A stretch of 64,000 nucleotides of DNA, taken from positions 1 to 64,000 of the forward strand of contig JACKBA010000004.1 in assembly GCA_020634815.1 (NCBI GenBank), read 5' to 3'. The position numbers were made by a program, and so were the translations under genes. The notes under the pieces were generated by a model, which did no database searches, had not been told where the DNA came from, and was given only the letters and a program-made list of their open reading frames with translations. Below are positions 25,007-34,637 of this stretch, one piece after another. How positions within the stretch are numbered: position 1 is the stretch's first letter; every line of letters begins with the position of its first letter. This DNA comes from Caldilineaceae bacterium (lineage in GTDB: Bacteria; Chloroflexota; Anaerolineae; Caldilineales; Caldilineaceae).

Positions 25007-26341
25007 TCACCACTGCAAATAACGCGCCTGCGCGGCGAGCAGATCGTCGGCCAGCGCGGCGGCCTGGTCGATGGAACTCACCGCGCCGTCGAGCACCAGC
25101 GCCTGCACGAACTTGTCGCGCGAGCGCTCCAGCGCGGACTCGACGATCGTCTCCACCCACTGGTAGCGGGTGGCCAGCGTGCCGGTGATTGCGGCGGGCA
25201 GGGCCGGCTGCGGCAGCGCGGTGACGCCGTGGCGGTCGACACGCGCCGGCCCTTCCACGATGACATCCTGCGGCAGCGACGGCGCCTGGCCCGCGTTGGG
25301 CAGGTTGGCCGAGACGACCAGCCCGCTGTCGGTGCGCACGGCGCGGATGATGTCCATCACCTGCTCGTGCTCGCCGCCAAATTGCGCCAGGTACTCGGCC
25401 GGCAGCGGGTCGTCGCTCAGCGCCACGGCGCTCATCTCGGCAAAGGTTTCGTCGCCGTCGGCAATCGTCCCCTCGAAGCTGAAGGCATCGACACCCAGCC
25501 GCTTGTGCCAGAAGCTGCCGTCGCGGAAGAACTGTGGGAAGAACTCGGTCACGTGGCGGTCGAGCACGGCGGGAAACGCGCCGAACCAATGCATGAGCCG
25601 CCAGGTGAAGGGATTGTCCTCGGGCGATTCGTAGGGGCTGTCGCCGGCGGGCAGCGCGGCGGGCGCCTCGGCAGCGCGCTCCACGGCGATGGCGCGCAGG
25701 CGCGGCATGGCATCTTCCTCGCCCACGGCCACCTGCGTGAACCACGTCAGGTGGTTGATGCCAGCCGCCATGTAGCGCAGGTCGGCCACATCGACGTCAA
25801 GCGAGCGTGCCAGGTAGCGCGCCGTCTCCATGACGCCGTGGCAGAGGCCGACGACCGGCGCGCCCGTGGCCTTGCGCATGGCGCGGCAGACGGGTGCCAT
25901 GGGATTGCCGTAGTTGAAGAAGAGCGCGTCGGGTGCCAGGTCGAGGACGTCGCGCGCAATGTCGACCATGGCGGGGATCATGCGCAGCGCACGCGAGGAG
26001 CCGCCCGGCCCCACCGTGTCGCCCACCGGCGCGTAAATGCCGTAGCGCCGCGGCACGAAGACATCCTGCTCCCAGGCGCGGCGGCCGCCCACGCCAACGG
26101 TGCAGATGACGGCGGTGGCGCCCGGCAGCACGTCGCGGCGGTCGAGCGCGGCGCGCAGGGTCAGCGGCGCGCCGGAAGCGGCGATCATCTTCTGCGCCAG
26201 GTGGATGGCGACGTTGAGCGCGCCGGGGTTGGGGTCGACCAGGGCGACATCGGCCCGCTGGCCCAGGCGGATGAGGTCGGCGATGAGGCCGGCGGTGAAA
26301 ACCGCGCTGCCGGCGCCGATGAGCACGATACGTTCGTCCAT
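25007..26341 (-). CDS. Glycoside hydrolase family 4 enzyme
   Basis: A 444-residue NAD- and metal-dependent glycosidase (alpha-galactosidase/alpha-glucosidase/glucuronidase type). A Rossmann start (VLIGAGSAVFTAGLIADL) leads to the NYGNPM motif, the metal-binding Cys167-His168 (VGLCHGV) and His197 (AGINHLTWF). The metal is normally Mn. The family cleaves by oxidation-elimination and accepts alpha or beta bonds. Encoded directly after two permease genes (nine bases from MalG-like), so the imported glycoside is probably its substrate. Confidence 0.9.
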   Translation of the reverse strand: MDERIVLIGAGSAVFTAGLIADLIRLGQRADVALVDPNPGALNVAIHLAQKMIAASGAPLTLRAALDRRDVLPGATAVICTVGVGGRRAWEQDVFVPRRYGIYAPVGDTVGPGGSSRALRMIPAMVDIARDVLDLAPDALFFNYGNPMAPVCRAMRKATGAPVVGLCHGVMETARYLARSLDVDVADLRYMAAGINHLTWFTQVAVGEEDAMPRLRAIAVERAAEAPAALPAGDSPYESPEDNPFTWRLMHWFGAFPAVLDRHVTEFFPQFFRDGSFWHKRLGVDAFSFEGTIADGDETFAEMSAVALSDDPLPAEYLAQFGGEHEQVMDIIRAVRTDSGLVVSANLPNAGQAPSLPQDVIVEGPARVDRHGVTALPQPALPAAITGTLATRYQWVETIVESALERSRDKFVQALVLDGAVSSIDQAAALADDLLAAQARYLQW

Positions 26342-26350
26342 AAACGACCT

Positions 26351-27220
26351 CTATTTCATGCCGGTGAGCGCGACGCCGCGCACGATCCAGCGCTGGAGGA
26401 AAATGTAGACGACCAGGATGGGCAGCAGCACCAGGATCGACGCAGCCATGGTCAGGTCATAGCGTTGGCCGTGCTGCGAGGTGTACCAGGTGAGAAGCAG
26501 CGGTAGGGTGCGCTTCTCGTGCGTGGTGATAACGATGAGCGGCCACAGGTAGTCGTTCCACGTCGCCATGAAGGTGAAGATGCCCAGCGTGGCCAGCGGC
26601 GCGCCCAGGTTCGGCATGACCACGCGCCAGTAGACGCCGAACTCGCTGGCGCCATCGATGCGGGCGGCGTCGATGAGATCGTTTGGGAAGGTCGAGATGA
26701 ACTGGCGCATGAGAAAGATGCCGAAGGCGTCGACCATGGAGGGGATGACCAGCCCCCACAGCGAGTCGATGAGGCGCAACTGCACCAGAATCAGGTAGGC
26801 CGGGATCATGACCACCTGGAAGGGGATCATCAGTTGGATCAGGATGAAGCCGAAGAGCAGGTTCTTGCCGCGAAAGACGAACTTGGCAAAGATATAGCCG
26901 GCCAGCGAACTGGTGAAAAGCGTGATGACGACGCGCCCCACCGAGACGAGCGTGCTGTTGAGATAGAAGCGCGCCAGCGGCACCTTGGGGTCATTGAAGA
27001 TGGTCTGGTAGCTGTTGAGCGACCACTGCTCCGGGAAAAAGGTGGGCGGGATGCGCACGATCTCGCTGGCCGGTTTGAGCGACGTCATCAGGATCCAGAT
27101 GAAGGGAACCAGCGTCACGGCCAGCCCGATGGCGAGGACGGCATAGGTTCCGATACGCGCCAGCGGATTGCGCCGGGCAACCGAAGGCGAGGACGACTGA
27201 GTGAGATCGACAGTCGCCAT
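26351..27220 (-). CDS. Carbohydrate ABC transporter permease (MalG-like)
   Basis: A 289-residue permease with six hydrophobic helices. The cytoplasmic EAA loop that docks the ATPase is visible as DAARIDGASEFGVYWRVVMPNLGAPLATLGIF. It follows the MalF-like permease by three bases, and the two form a heterodimeric channel. No ATPase gene is present in the cluster, which is common where one shared MsmK/UgpC-type ATPase serves several importers. Confidence 0.93.
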   Translation of the reverse strand: MATVDLTQSSSPSVARRNPLARIGTYAVLAIGLAVTLVPFIWILMTSLKPASEIVRIPPTFFPEQWSLNSYQTIFNDPKVPLARFYLNSTLVSVGRVVITLFTSSLAGYIFAKFVFRGKNLLFGFILIQLMIPFQVVMIPAYLILVQLRLIDSLWGLVIPSMVDAFGIFLMRQFISTFPNDLIDAARIDGASEFGVYWRVVMPNLGAPLATLGIFTFMATWNDYLWPLIVITTHEKRTLPLLLTWYTSQHGQRYDLTMAASILVLLPILVVYIFLQRWIVRGVALTGMK

Positions 27221-27223
27221 GGC

Positions 27224-28216
27224 TCAATACTCCCAATCGGTGCGCAGCACGCGGAACTGCACCAGCGTCACGATCAGCACCATGGCAAAGAGGATCAGCG
27301 ACATGGCCGCTGCCCAGCCCATGGCCTGATAGCGGAAGGCATTCTCGTAGATATCCATGGTCAGCGAGCGCGTCTGGTTCTGCGGGCCGCCGCCGGTCAT
27401 CACCTGGAAGATGACGAAGACCTGGAAGGAGGAGATCATCGTCAGCGTACAGACGAACAGCAGCGTCGGGCGTAGCAGCGGCACGGTGATGCGCCGGAAC
27501 TGCTGCCAGCCGCTGGCGCCGTCGATCTGGGCGGCGTCGCGGATGTCGTGCGGGATGCCCTGCAAGGCGGCGATGAAGATCACCAGGTTGTAGCCAAAGT
27601 CCTGCCACACATAGGCGATGATGACGGCGACCATGGCGAGCGGCACGCCGAAGACGGCGGCGCCAGGGTCGGTGAGCCAGGACTTGGGCGGCGTCAACCC
27701 GATGAGCTTGATGAAGTTGTTGAGCAGCCCCTGCTGCGGGTGAAAGACGTAGCCCCACATGATCGCCACCGCCACCGCCGAGCTGATCGTCGGCATGAAG
27801 TAGATGGCGCGCACGACACCCTTGACGCGGTTGTGCACGCTCTCGACCAACACCGCCAACGGCAGGGTGATCGCCAGGTTCACGACGAGCACGAGGAAAG
27901 CAAAGATGAGCGTGTTCTTGACGGAGGTGCGGAAGAGCTGGGCCGTCTGCGTATCGGCCAGCATGGAGGTGAAGTTCTCCAGCCCGATGAACGGGTTTCT
28001 CCCGCCCAGGCCGAGCAGCCCGTCGCCCACGCGCACGGGCGAGTAGCTGAAGAAGCTCAGCACCACCACCCAGATCATGGGGAAGAGGGCAAAGACGCCC
28101 AGGTAGAGAAAGATCGGGATCAGCGCGCCCCACACAAACGTGCGCTGCCCAGGGCGCAGGCCGGCGCGTTCCTTACGCGGCGCGCCGGGGTCGCCGGCGA
28201 TGGCTGCTTGTGTCAT
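27224..28216 (-). CDS. Carbohydrate ABC transporter permease (MalF-like)
   Basis: A 330-residue permease with a cytosolic N-terminus and six helices. The EAA loop reads DAAQIDGASGWQQFRRITVPLLRPTLLF. It is the first permease of the importer. The gap to the upstream binding-protein gene is filled by a hairpin element, which may lower readthrough from the abundant binding protein to the permeases, as is usual in such operons. Confidence 0.93.
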   Translation of the reverse strand: MTQAAIAGDPGAPRKERAGLRPGQRTFVWGALIPIFLYLGVFALFPMIWVVVLSFFSYSPVRVGDGLLGLGGRNPFIGLENFTSMLADTQTAQLFRTSVKNTLIFAFLVLVVNLAITLPLAVLVESVHNRVKGVVRAIYFMPTISSAVAVAIMWGYVFHPQQGLLNNFIKLIGLTPPKSWLTDPGAAVFGVPLAMVAVIIAYVWQDFGYNLVIFIAALQGIPHDIRDAAQIDGASGWQQFRRITVPLLRPTLLFVCTLTMISSFQVFVIFQVMTGGGPQNQTRSLTMDIYENAFRYQAMGWAAAMSLILFAMVLIVTLVQFRVLRTDWEY

Positions 28217-28244
28217 CCTGCTGCTCCTCTGCGGAGATCATAAG

Positions 28245-28365
28245 CTTTGACGCAGAGACGCAAAGGCGCAGATATTCGCAGAGGGAAGAAGGAAGTGCAA
28301 ACACTCTCGCAATTCTTCTCTTCTCCGCGTTCCTCTGCAACTCTGCGCCTCTGCGTCCAGATCGT
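28245..28365. repeat. GACGCAGAG-family hairpin element between binding protein and permeases
   Basis: TTTGACGCAGAGACGCAAAG at 28245 opposes CTCTGCGCCTCTGCGTC ending near 28357. The element begins about 28 bases from the permease start and ends at the binding-protein stop. It occupies the position where many sugar operons carry an expression-lowering hairpin. Confidence 0.8.
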
Positions 28366-28367
28366 TG

Positions 28368-29699
<1,332 letters not shown>

Positions 29700-29769
29700 G
29701 ATCTCCTCCACTGAAATGACAAACGGTTCGCGTTCAACTACGAAAAGATACCCTCACTGCTTCACGATT

Positions 29770-29936
29770 TTGACTCACGCAAAGACGCAAAGGCGCAAAG
29801 ACAAAGCGGCAATTCAGTGCGTTTCTGGCGGCCGCGCGTGAGACTCGCAAACATCCGAACAATCAAAGCAGATCAAGCCAGGACGCCCCCGGCGTCAATC
29901 TCCAATCTCCAATCTCCAATCTCTTAATCTCCACTC
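29770..29936. repeat. Half GACGCAAAG element and AATCTCC heptamer run
   Basis: ACGCAAAGACGCAAAGGCGC at about 29776-29795 is one arm without its partner. From 29897 four to five AATCTCC steps occur. The 243-base gap between the SIS gene and the binding-protein gene holds no gene. Confidence 0.7.
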
Positions 29937-29942
29937 CCCAAC

Positions 29943-30989
29943 TCAACCCAAGACGACCACCGCGTCCAGATTTTCCGGATGATCCGGGTTCAACCCCTTG
30001 GCCAGCGACCGGCCCAGCGCCACGATCTGGCCGAAGGGCAGGTAGAGCACGGAGCCGGCGACCTCCCCCAGCGTGTTGCCAAAGGCCACGTCGGCGCCGT
30101 CGCGGCCGATGGTGAGCGTGCGCGCACCCAGCGCCTGCATGTCGGCCACCACGGCCAGGTCGTCGGCGCGGCGCTCGTCGGAGACCAGCGCCACCACCAG
30201 CGCATCAGGCGTGATCATGGACTTGGGGCCGTGGCGGAACTCCATGAAGTGGAAGGGTTCGCTGTGGCTCAGCGTCATCTCCTTCATCTTCAGGCTCAAC
30301 TCGCAGGCCAGGCCGTAGCGCATGCCCGAGCCGAGGAAGTAGAAGCGGTCGATGCCCAGGTCGGCGCCCAGCGCTTCCAACGAAGGGCCGTAGCGGTCGA
30401 GCAGCGACGTCAGCGCGGCAGGCAGGCCGTGCAGATCGGTCCACAGCGCGCGATCGTCCTTCCACAGCGCGGCCAACGCGATGGTCGCCAGGTAGAGGCC
30501 AGAGAAAGCGCGCGTCTGCGCCACGCTCTCCTCGGCGATCGACGGGAAGATCAGGTTCACGTCGCCCAGCGTCGTCAGCGGGCGGCCGGGGAAACAGCTC
30601 AGCGTGACGATCTCGCCGCGGCCGCTCTGCCGGAACTGCCCGCACGCCCGCAGCGTCTCGGTGGTCTCGCCCGAGCGGCTCACGGCGACGAGCAGCGTGC
30701 GTTGCGCCGGCGGCAGCGCCGCGGGATTCAGCCACACCTCCGACGCAGGCAGCCCCAGCGCGCGCACGCCGGCCACGCGCTGCATGATGGCGGCCGCGGC
30801 GATGGAGAGATAGTAGGTCGAGCCGCAGCCCGTAAAGACGACCTGCTCGTACCCGCCGCGCTCGATCAGCGTGACCAGTGCCCCGGTCGCGCCGTCAAGC
30901 ACCTCCAGCACGCCCTGCCATGCTTCGGGCTGCGAATAGATCTCCTGGCGTGTGTGGAAACCGGCCGGCTTGTTCTCTTGTGTACTCAT
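29943..30989 (-). CDS. SIS-domain sugar isomerase/aminotransferase-like protein
   Basis: A 348-residue protein with two SIS (sugar isomerase) domains, as in the isomerase half of GlmS and in AgaS/FrlB proteins. It contains the phosphosugar-binding VAVSRSGETTETLRA and FTGCGSTYYLSIAAA motifs and the GPKSMIT region. It lacks the glutaminase domain of GlmS. It probably isomerises or deaminates an amino-sugar phosphate or cleaves a ketosamine phosphate. Its place between a DeoR regulator and a sugar importer supports that role. Confidence 0.88.
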   Translation of the reverse strand: MSTQENKPAGFHTRQEIYSQPEAWQGVLEVLDGATGALVTLIERGGYEQVVFTGCGSTYYLSIAAAAIMQRVAGVRALGLPASEVWLNPAALPPAQRTLLVAVSRSGETTETLRACGQFRQSGRGEIVTLSCFPGRPLTTLGDVNLIFPSIAEESVAQTRAFSGLYLATIALAALWKDDRALWTDLHGLPAALTSLLDRYGPSLEALGADLGIDRFYFLGSGMRYGLACELSLKMKEMTLSHSEPFHFMEFRHGPKSMITPDALVVALVSDERRADDLAVVADMQALGARTLTIGRDGADVAFGNTLGEVAGSVLYLPFGQIVALGRSLAKGLNPDHPENLDAVVVLG

Positions 30990-31009
30990 ATATTGCCTCG
31001 AATTACACC

Positions 31010-31120
31010 AGGGGCGAGGGGCGAGTTGCGAGGGGCGAAACGCCGCTGCCTGTTTTGTTTTCTTTACGCCCCGCAGGGCGTGAATAACGAATCAGGGGCG
31101 AGGGGCGAGGGGCGAAACGC
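31010..31120. repeat. GGGGCGA heptamer repeats
   Basis: Two runs of GGGGCGAGGGGCGA(G) (about 31012-31042 and 31096-31120), each ending in AAACGCCGC, in the gap between the SIS and DeoR genes. The same heptamer occurs inside the cydD insertion. Confidence 0.65.
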
Positions 31121-31139
31121 CGCCTGCTCCTGACGCGCC

Positions 31140-31919
31140 TCATGCAATCCGCACGTCGACCCCGGCCGTGCGCAGCGCCGCTATCATGTCAGCCGGCGCG
31201 GCCGCGTCGGTGACGATCACGTCGATGGCGTCGATGGGCGCAACAAAGACGGTGGAGACGCGGCCAAACTTGGTGTGGTCGGCCACGATGATCGTCTCGC
31301 TGGCCAGGCGCAGGATTTCGCGGTCGACCAGGCTTTCTTCCAGCGCGTTGTTGGTGAGTCCCTGCTCGAGGTCGATGGCGCGGATGCCGAAAATGACCTT
31401 GAGCGCACGCAACTCGGCCAGCGAACGCATGGTCAGCGCGCCGACGAGCGAGCTCTCGCTGCTGCGCACGATGCCGCCGAGCAAGATGACCTCCACGCCT
31501 GGCGCATCGGCCAGCGCGTTGACGACGAGCAGCGAGTTGGTGAAGACGGTCAGGTCGCGCCGATCGCGCAGCAGGTGAGCCACTTCCATCACCGTGGTGC
31601 CGCTGCTCAGGAAGATGGTCTCGCCATCGGCGACGAAGCTTGCCGCCAGCGCCGCAATCCCTTTCTTCTCCTCGGCCTGCTCCAGCGCGCGCTGCAAAAC
31701 AGGCGGTTCCGGCGGCGTGCGCCGCATGGCAATGGCCCCGCCATGCACGCGCTGGACCTTGCCTTCGCCCGCCAGTGCTTCCAGGTCGCGGCGCGCCGTT
31801 GCCGGACTGACGGCAAAGTGGTCAATGATCTCCGGAACGCTGACGCGCTCGCGTTGCTCGATCCAGGCAAGCAGGCGGCGTTGGCGTTCGGTGGCAGATT
31901 CTACCAGCGTGTCAGGCAT
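31140..31919 (-). CDS. DeoR/GlpR-family transcriptional regulator
   Basis: A 259-residue regulator. The N-terminal winged helix-turn-helix (RQRRLLAWIEQRERVSVPEIIDHFAVSPATARRDLEALAGEGKVQRVHGG) is typical of the family. The C-terminal sugar-phosphate-sensing domain includes FLSSGTTVMEVAHLL and NSLLVVNALA. It heads the carbohydrate cluster and probably represses it until a phosphorylated intermediate accumulates. Candidate operator repeats lie just upstream of its start. Confidence 0.92.
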   Translation of the reverse strand: MPDTLVESATERQRRLLAWIEQRERVSVPEIIDHFAVSPATARRDLEALAGEGKVQRVHGGAIAMRRTPPEPPVLQRALEQAEEKKGIAALAASFVADGETIFLSSGTTVMEVAHLLRDRRDLTVFTNSLLVVNALADAPGVEVILLGGIVRSSESSLVGALTMRSLAELRALKVIFGIRAIDLEQGLTNNALEESLVDREILRLASETIIVADHTKFGRVSTVFVAPIDAIDVIVTDAAAPADMIAALRTAGVDVRIA

Positions 31920-31946
31920 GGCGGATCATCCACAGGTGCGCAAAAT

Positions 31947-31972
31947 AATCACATACAATCAGATTTCAATCA
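31947..31972 (-). promoter_or_regulatory. Candidate DeoR operator: three AATCA repeats on one DNA face
   Basis: AATCA occurs at 31947-31951, 31957-31961 and 31968-31972, spaced 10 and 11 bases, in the AT-rich stretch directly upstream of the DeoR gene. DeoR-family proteins commonly bind short repeated sites of this spacing. No experimental support exists. Confidence 0.35.
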
Positions 31973-32041
31973 CGTGCATTCATAAAATAGCACGCGACTG
32001 CGCCGTTGTCAATCACTTTTCTCTTTTTTGTGGGGAATGTC

Positions 32042-32597
32042 TTACGAGCGCGGCATTCCGGGCAGCTTGCCTTCGTCAAGACGCAGTTGGGTGAAAAAGA
32101 GCACCGCCATGAAGAGCACTTCCAGCGCAGAGCCGACGGCGCGGCGCAGGCTCTCGTCGGGCAGGGACTCGCCGACGAAGACGGCCACCGCAGCCAGAAA
32201 GATCCACGGCCACCGATTCTGCCGCCAGAAGAGCAAGCCGGCGACGCCCACCAGCCCGATGCTGACGATACTCACGATGGGCGGCCCGGACACGCCCATC
32301 GCTACGTAGCGCAGCACGCCGTCCATTACCTCCGGCTCCAGGTGCAGCCCAACGAGCCGCGTGAGGATGCCCGCGCCCATGACCAGCGCGCTGAGTGCGA
32401 TCGCTGCCCAGCGTGCGGCACGCGCCTGCGCCCAGCCCTGTCCGGCCTGGCGCGCCTGATCGTAACCCGCATAGATGATCCATGGCAGCGCCAGTTGATG
32501 CAGCACGAAGCGCGGCACGCTCAGCGCCCACAGGAAGTCGCCCGCACCGAGGCGGTTCCCTACCGTCAGAATCAGGTTGTCGTAGAAGACGCCAAAG
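32042..32597 (-). pseudogene. Membrane protein, C-terminal part, split by an IS element
   Basis: From the IS junction the frame reads GVFYDNLILTVGNRLGAGDFLW and continues with about five hydrophobic segments to a stop at 32042. Removing the IS and one AAG copy joins it in frame to the N-terminal part at 34176-34330, giving a protein of about 235 residues (LLLIVTF joined to GVFYDNLILT). I do not recognise the family. The C-terminal part has an ATG inside the IS end (MGPPYFG), so a truncated product is possible. Confidence 0.8.
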
Positions 32598-33000
32598 TAT
32601 GGTGGACCCATTTGTCAAGACACAAAATGGGTCAAGAATAAAGTCCAATCCTCTCTTCCTGGGTGAGATGGTAATGGATAAGAGACGGTGTAGTTGATCC
32701 CGATTTGAAGCCTGCGAACTGACGAAAATACGATGGATCTGATAGACTGACCGCCGTCTGTGCGGAGGATAGGGCAACGCTGGAGAGCGACCCGAGCGCC
32801 GCACGGATGGCGAAGTGGTTGGGGCAGAGGTGATGCGTCATCTCTGCCCGACGCCCAACTTCTGTGGCAAGTGGTGGGTCGTGGCTGTTGTCCTCTGCAA
32901 CCAGTTTGCCCAGAAAGCGATAAACTCAAATTTCCCATGACCAAACGACCCTGTTGAGAACGTACGCAGGCGGCTGCGCTGGTCCAGTTGACCCACCGGG

Positions 33001-33847
33001 TCAAGACCCATAGACCTTTGCCGGCGTGCGATAGCCGAGGCTCTGATGCGGTCGTCGATGGTTGTAGAAGTCAAAGTAGCGGCTGAGGCCGTGGCAGGCA
33101 TCTTTAGGTGTAACGTAGTCATGCAAGTAGACTTCCTCATATTTGAGCGTCCGCCAGAGACGCTCGGTAAAGATGTTGTCCAACGCCCGCCCCTTGCCAT
33201 CCATGCTGATGCGCACCTCGGCGGCCAGTAGCCGTTCGATGTACTGCGGGCTGGTGAAATGGCTGCCTTGGTCGCTGTTCCAGATCGTTGGCCTGGCTTG
33301 CGCCAATGCTGCATCGACGGCCACCAACACGAAATCTATGTCCAACGTCTGGTCCAGCTGCCAACTGATCACATAGCGCGAGTACCAATCCAGGACGGCC
33401 ACCAGATACAGCCACTGTTTCTGTAGGCGGATGTAGGTGATGTCGATCCCCCAGACCTGATTGGGGCGGCTGCTGGTGACGCCCCGCAGCAGGTACGGAT
33501 AGACAACATGCTCCTTGCGCCGCCGGCTCAGATTGGGGCCAGGGCTGATGCCTGCGATCCCCATCTCCTGCATGTGGCGCTGGACAGTTTTCCGGCTGAT
33601 GGTCAGACCATCGTACTGCACCAGGTGTTCTCGAATCCGCCGCGAACCGTAGAAAGGATAGTCCGTATAGATCTCGTCAATGCGATGCTTGAGTGCCACT
33701 TCCTCAGGTGATGGTAGTGCAGGTCGGTAATACAAGCTGGCGCGACTCAGGCTCAACAGCGCAGCCTGGACACGCAAAGGCAGTTCGGCGCCAGCGCCCC
33801 ATTCCACCAGCGCCAGACGCTCAACTCGACTCAGGCTGGAGGCCAGA
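33001..33847 (-). CDS. IS3-family transposase OrfB (DDE integrase domain)
   Basis: The catalytic triad is Asp122 (WGIDITYI), Asp179 (NSDQGSHFT) and Glu215 (NIFTERLWRT), counting from a GTG at 33807, with the D-35-E spacing of the retroviral-integrase fold. The C-terminal FDFYNHRRPHQSLGYRTPAKVY tail is typical. The frame is open upstream to the A9 run shared with orfA, so the functional product is probably an OrfAB fusion made by -1 slippage. No internal stop or deletion is seen. Confidence 0.92.
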
Positions 33848-34117
33848 TTTTTTTTTCAGCCAGTTCACCTGGGTCGTCAAGCGTCCAATTTCTGCATACA
33901 GGTCAGTCACCTGTTGTTCGTGATTGCGAGCATCCACCATCGCCTGGTCATTCCGGCTGAACAACTCAGGCAGTCTCGTCAACACGATCTTGCGCCACTC
34001 CTTGAGTTGCGACGGGTGAATTCCAGTCTCCGCCGCCAGTTGATTCAGCGTCTTTTCTTCCTTCAGCAGTTCTTTGACGATTTCGGCCTTGTAGGTCGCA
34101 CTATACTGTTTGCGCAT
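33821..34117 (-). CDS. IS3-family OrfA (DNA-binding protein)
   Basis: A 98-residue protein with an N-terminal helix-turn-helix (YKAEIVKELLKEEKTLNQLAAETGIHPSQLKEWRKIVL) and a C-terminal leucine-rich coiled coil (TDLYAEIGRLTTQVNWLKKK). It binds the IS ends and multimerises. It overlaps orfB, and the run of nine A (33848-33856 on the plus strand as T) at its end is the expected -1 frameshift site for making the OrfAB transposase. Confidence 0.92.
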   Translation of the reverse strand: MRKQYSATYKAEIVKELLKEEKTLNQLAAETGIHPSQLKEWRKIVLTRLPELFSRNDQAMVDARNHEQQVTDLYAEIGRLTTQVNWLKKKSGLQPESS

Positions 34118-34175
34118 GGTAGTTCAGGACTTTATTTCAGCCGTTTTCAGTGTCCAAATTCCTGGGTCCACTATA

Positions 34176-34330
34176 AAGGTGACGATCAACAGGAGCGCGG
34201 TGCTGGCGTGAAATTGGAGGCGCAAAAGACGCGTGCCGTACAACAGCAGCACCGAGTAGGCTATCGTGTAGATGAGGTAGAGAGAATAGGACATCGCCGC
34301 GCCTCGTTGGTAGGGATTCCAACGAAGCAT
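34176..34330 (-). pseudogene. Membrane protein, N-terminal part, split by an IS element
   Basis: From ATG 34330 (or 34294) the protein reads MLRWNPYQRGAAMSYSLYLI with a first hydrophobic helix and LLLIVTF before the IS junction. The frame is open further upstream, but that stretch translates GCGTGAG-type repeats and is not likely part of the gene. See the C-terminal part for the joined product. Confidence 0.8.
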
Positions 34331-34637
34331 ACCGCGAGTGAGACGTAATGAGTAATGCGTGAGGCGTGAGGCGTGAGGCGTAAGGCGTGAGGTGTCAAAC
34401 GTGAAGCGCAACTCGTAAAACGTAATGCGTGAGGGGTAGAACGTCAAACGTCAAATGTGAAGTGAATCTCGTAATGCGTGAGGCGTGAGGCGGCGTTCGC
34501 TTTGCACGAAACACATGCCGGAATGACGCACGGCCCCGTGACGTCTGACGATTGACATCTGACATCTGACGCCTGACGCCTGACGTTTGTCCCCTCACGC
34601 CTCACGCATTACGCATTACGCATCACGCATTACCTTC
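34331..34637. repeat. GCGTGAG/CTCACGC heptamer repeat island
   Basis: No gene. The left side holds repeated GCGTGAG, GCGTAAG and GTCAAAC steps; the right side holds GACATCT, GACGCCT, CTCACGC and ATTACGC steps. The two sides are complementary in part and could form a large hairpin. It abuts the stop of the FeoB membrane gene and the start of the split gene. Confidence 0.7.

Larger units (their letters stand above)
32598..34175 (-). mobile_element. IS3-family insertion sequence, complete
   Basis: A 1,578-base element whose imperfect inverted ends read TATGGTGGACCCATTTGTC (left) and TATAGTGGACCCAGGAATT (right, as complement). It is flanked by a 3-base duplication AAG (32595-32597 and 34176-34178). 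It carries overlapping orfA and orfB on the minus strand. About 400 bases between the left end and the orfB stop contain no gene, which is longer than usual. Removing the element restores a membrane-protein frame, which fixes the ends precisely and shows the insertion is recent. Confidence 0.9.
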
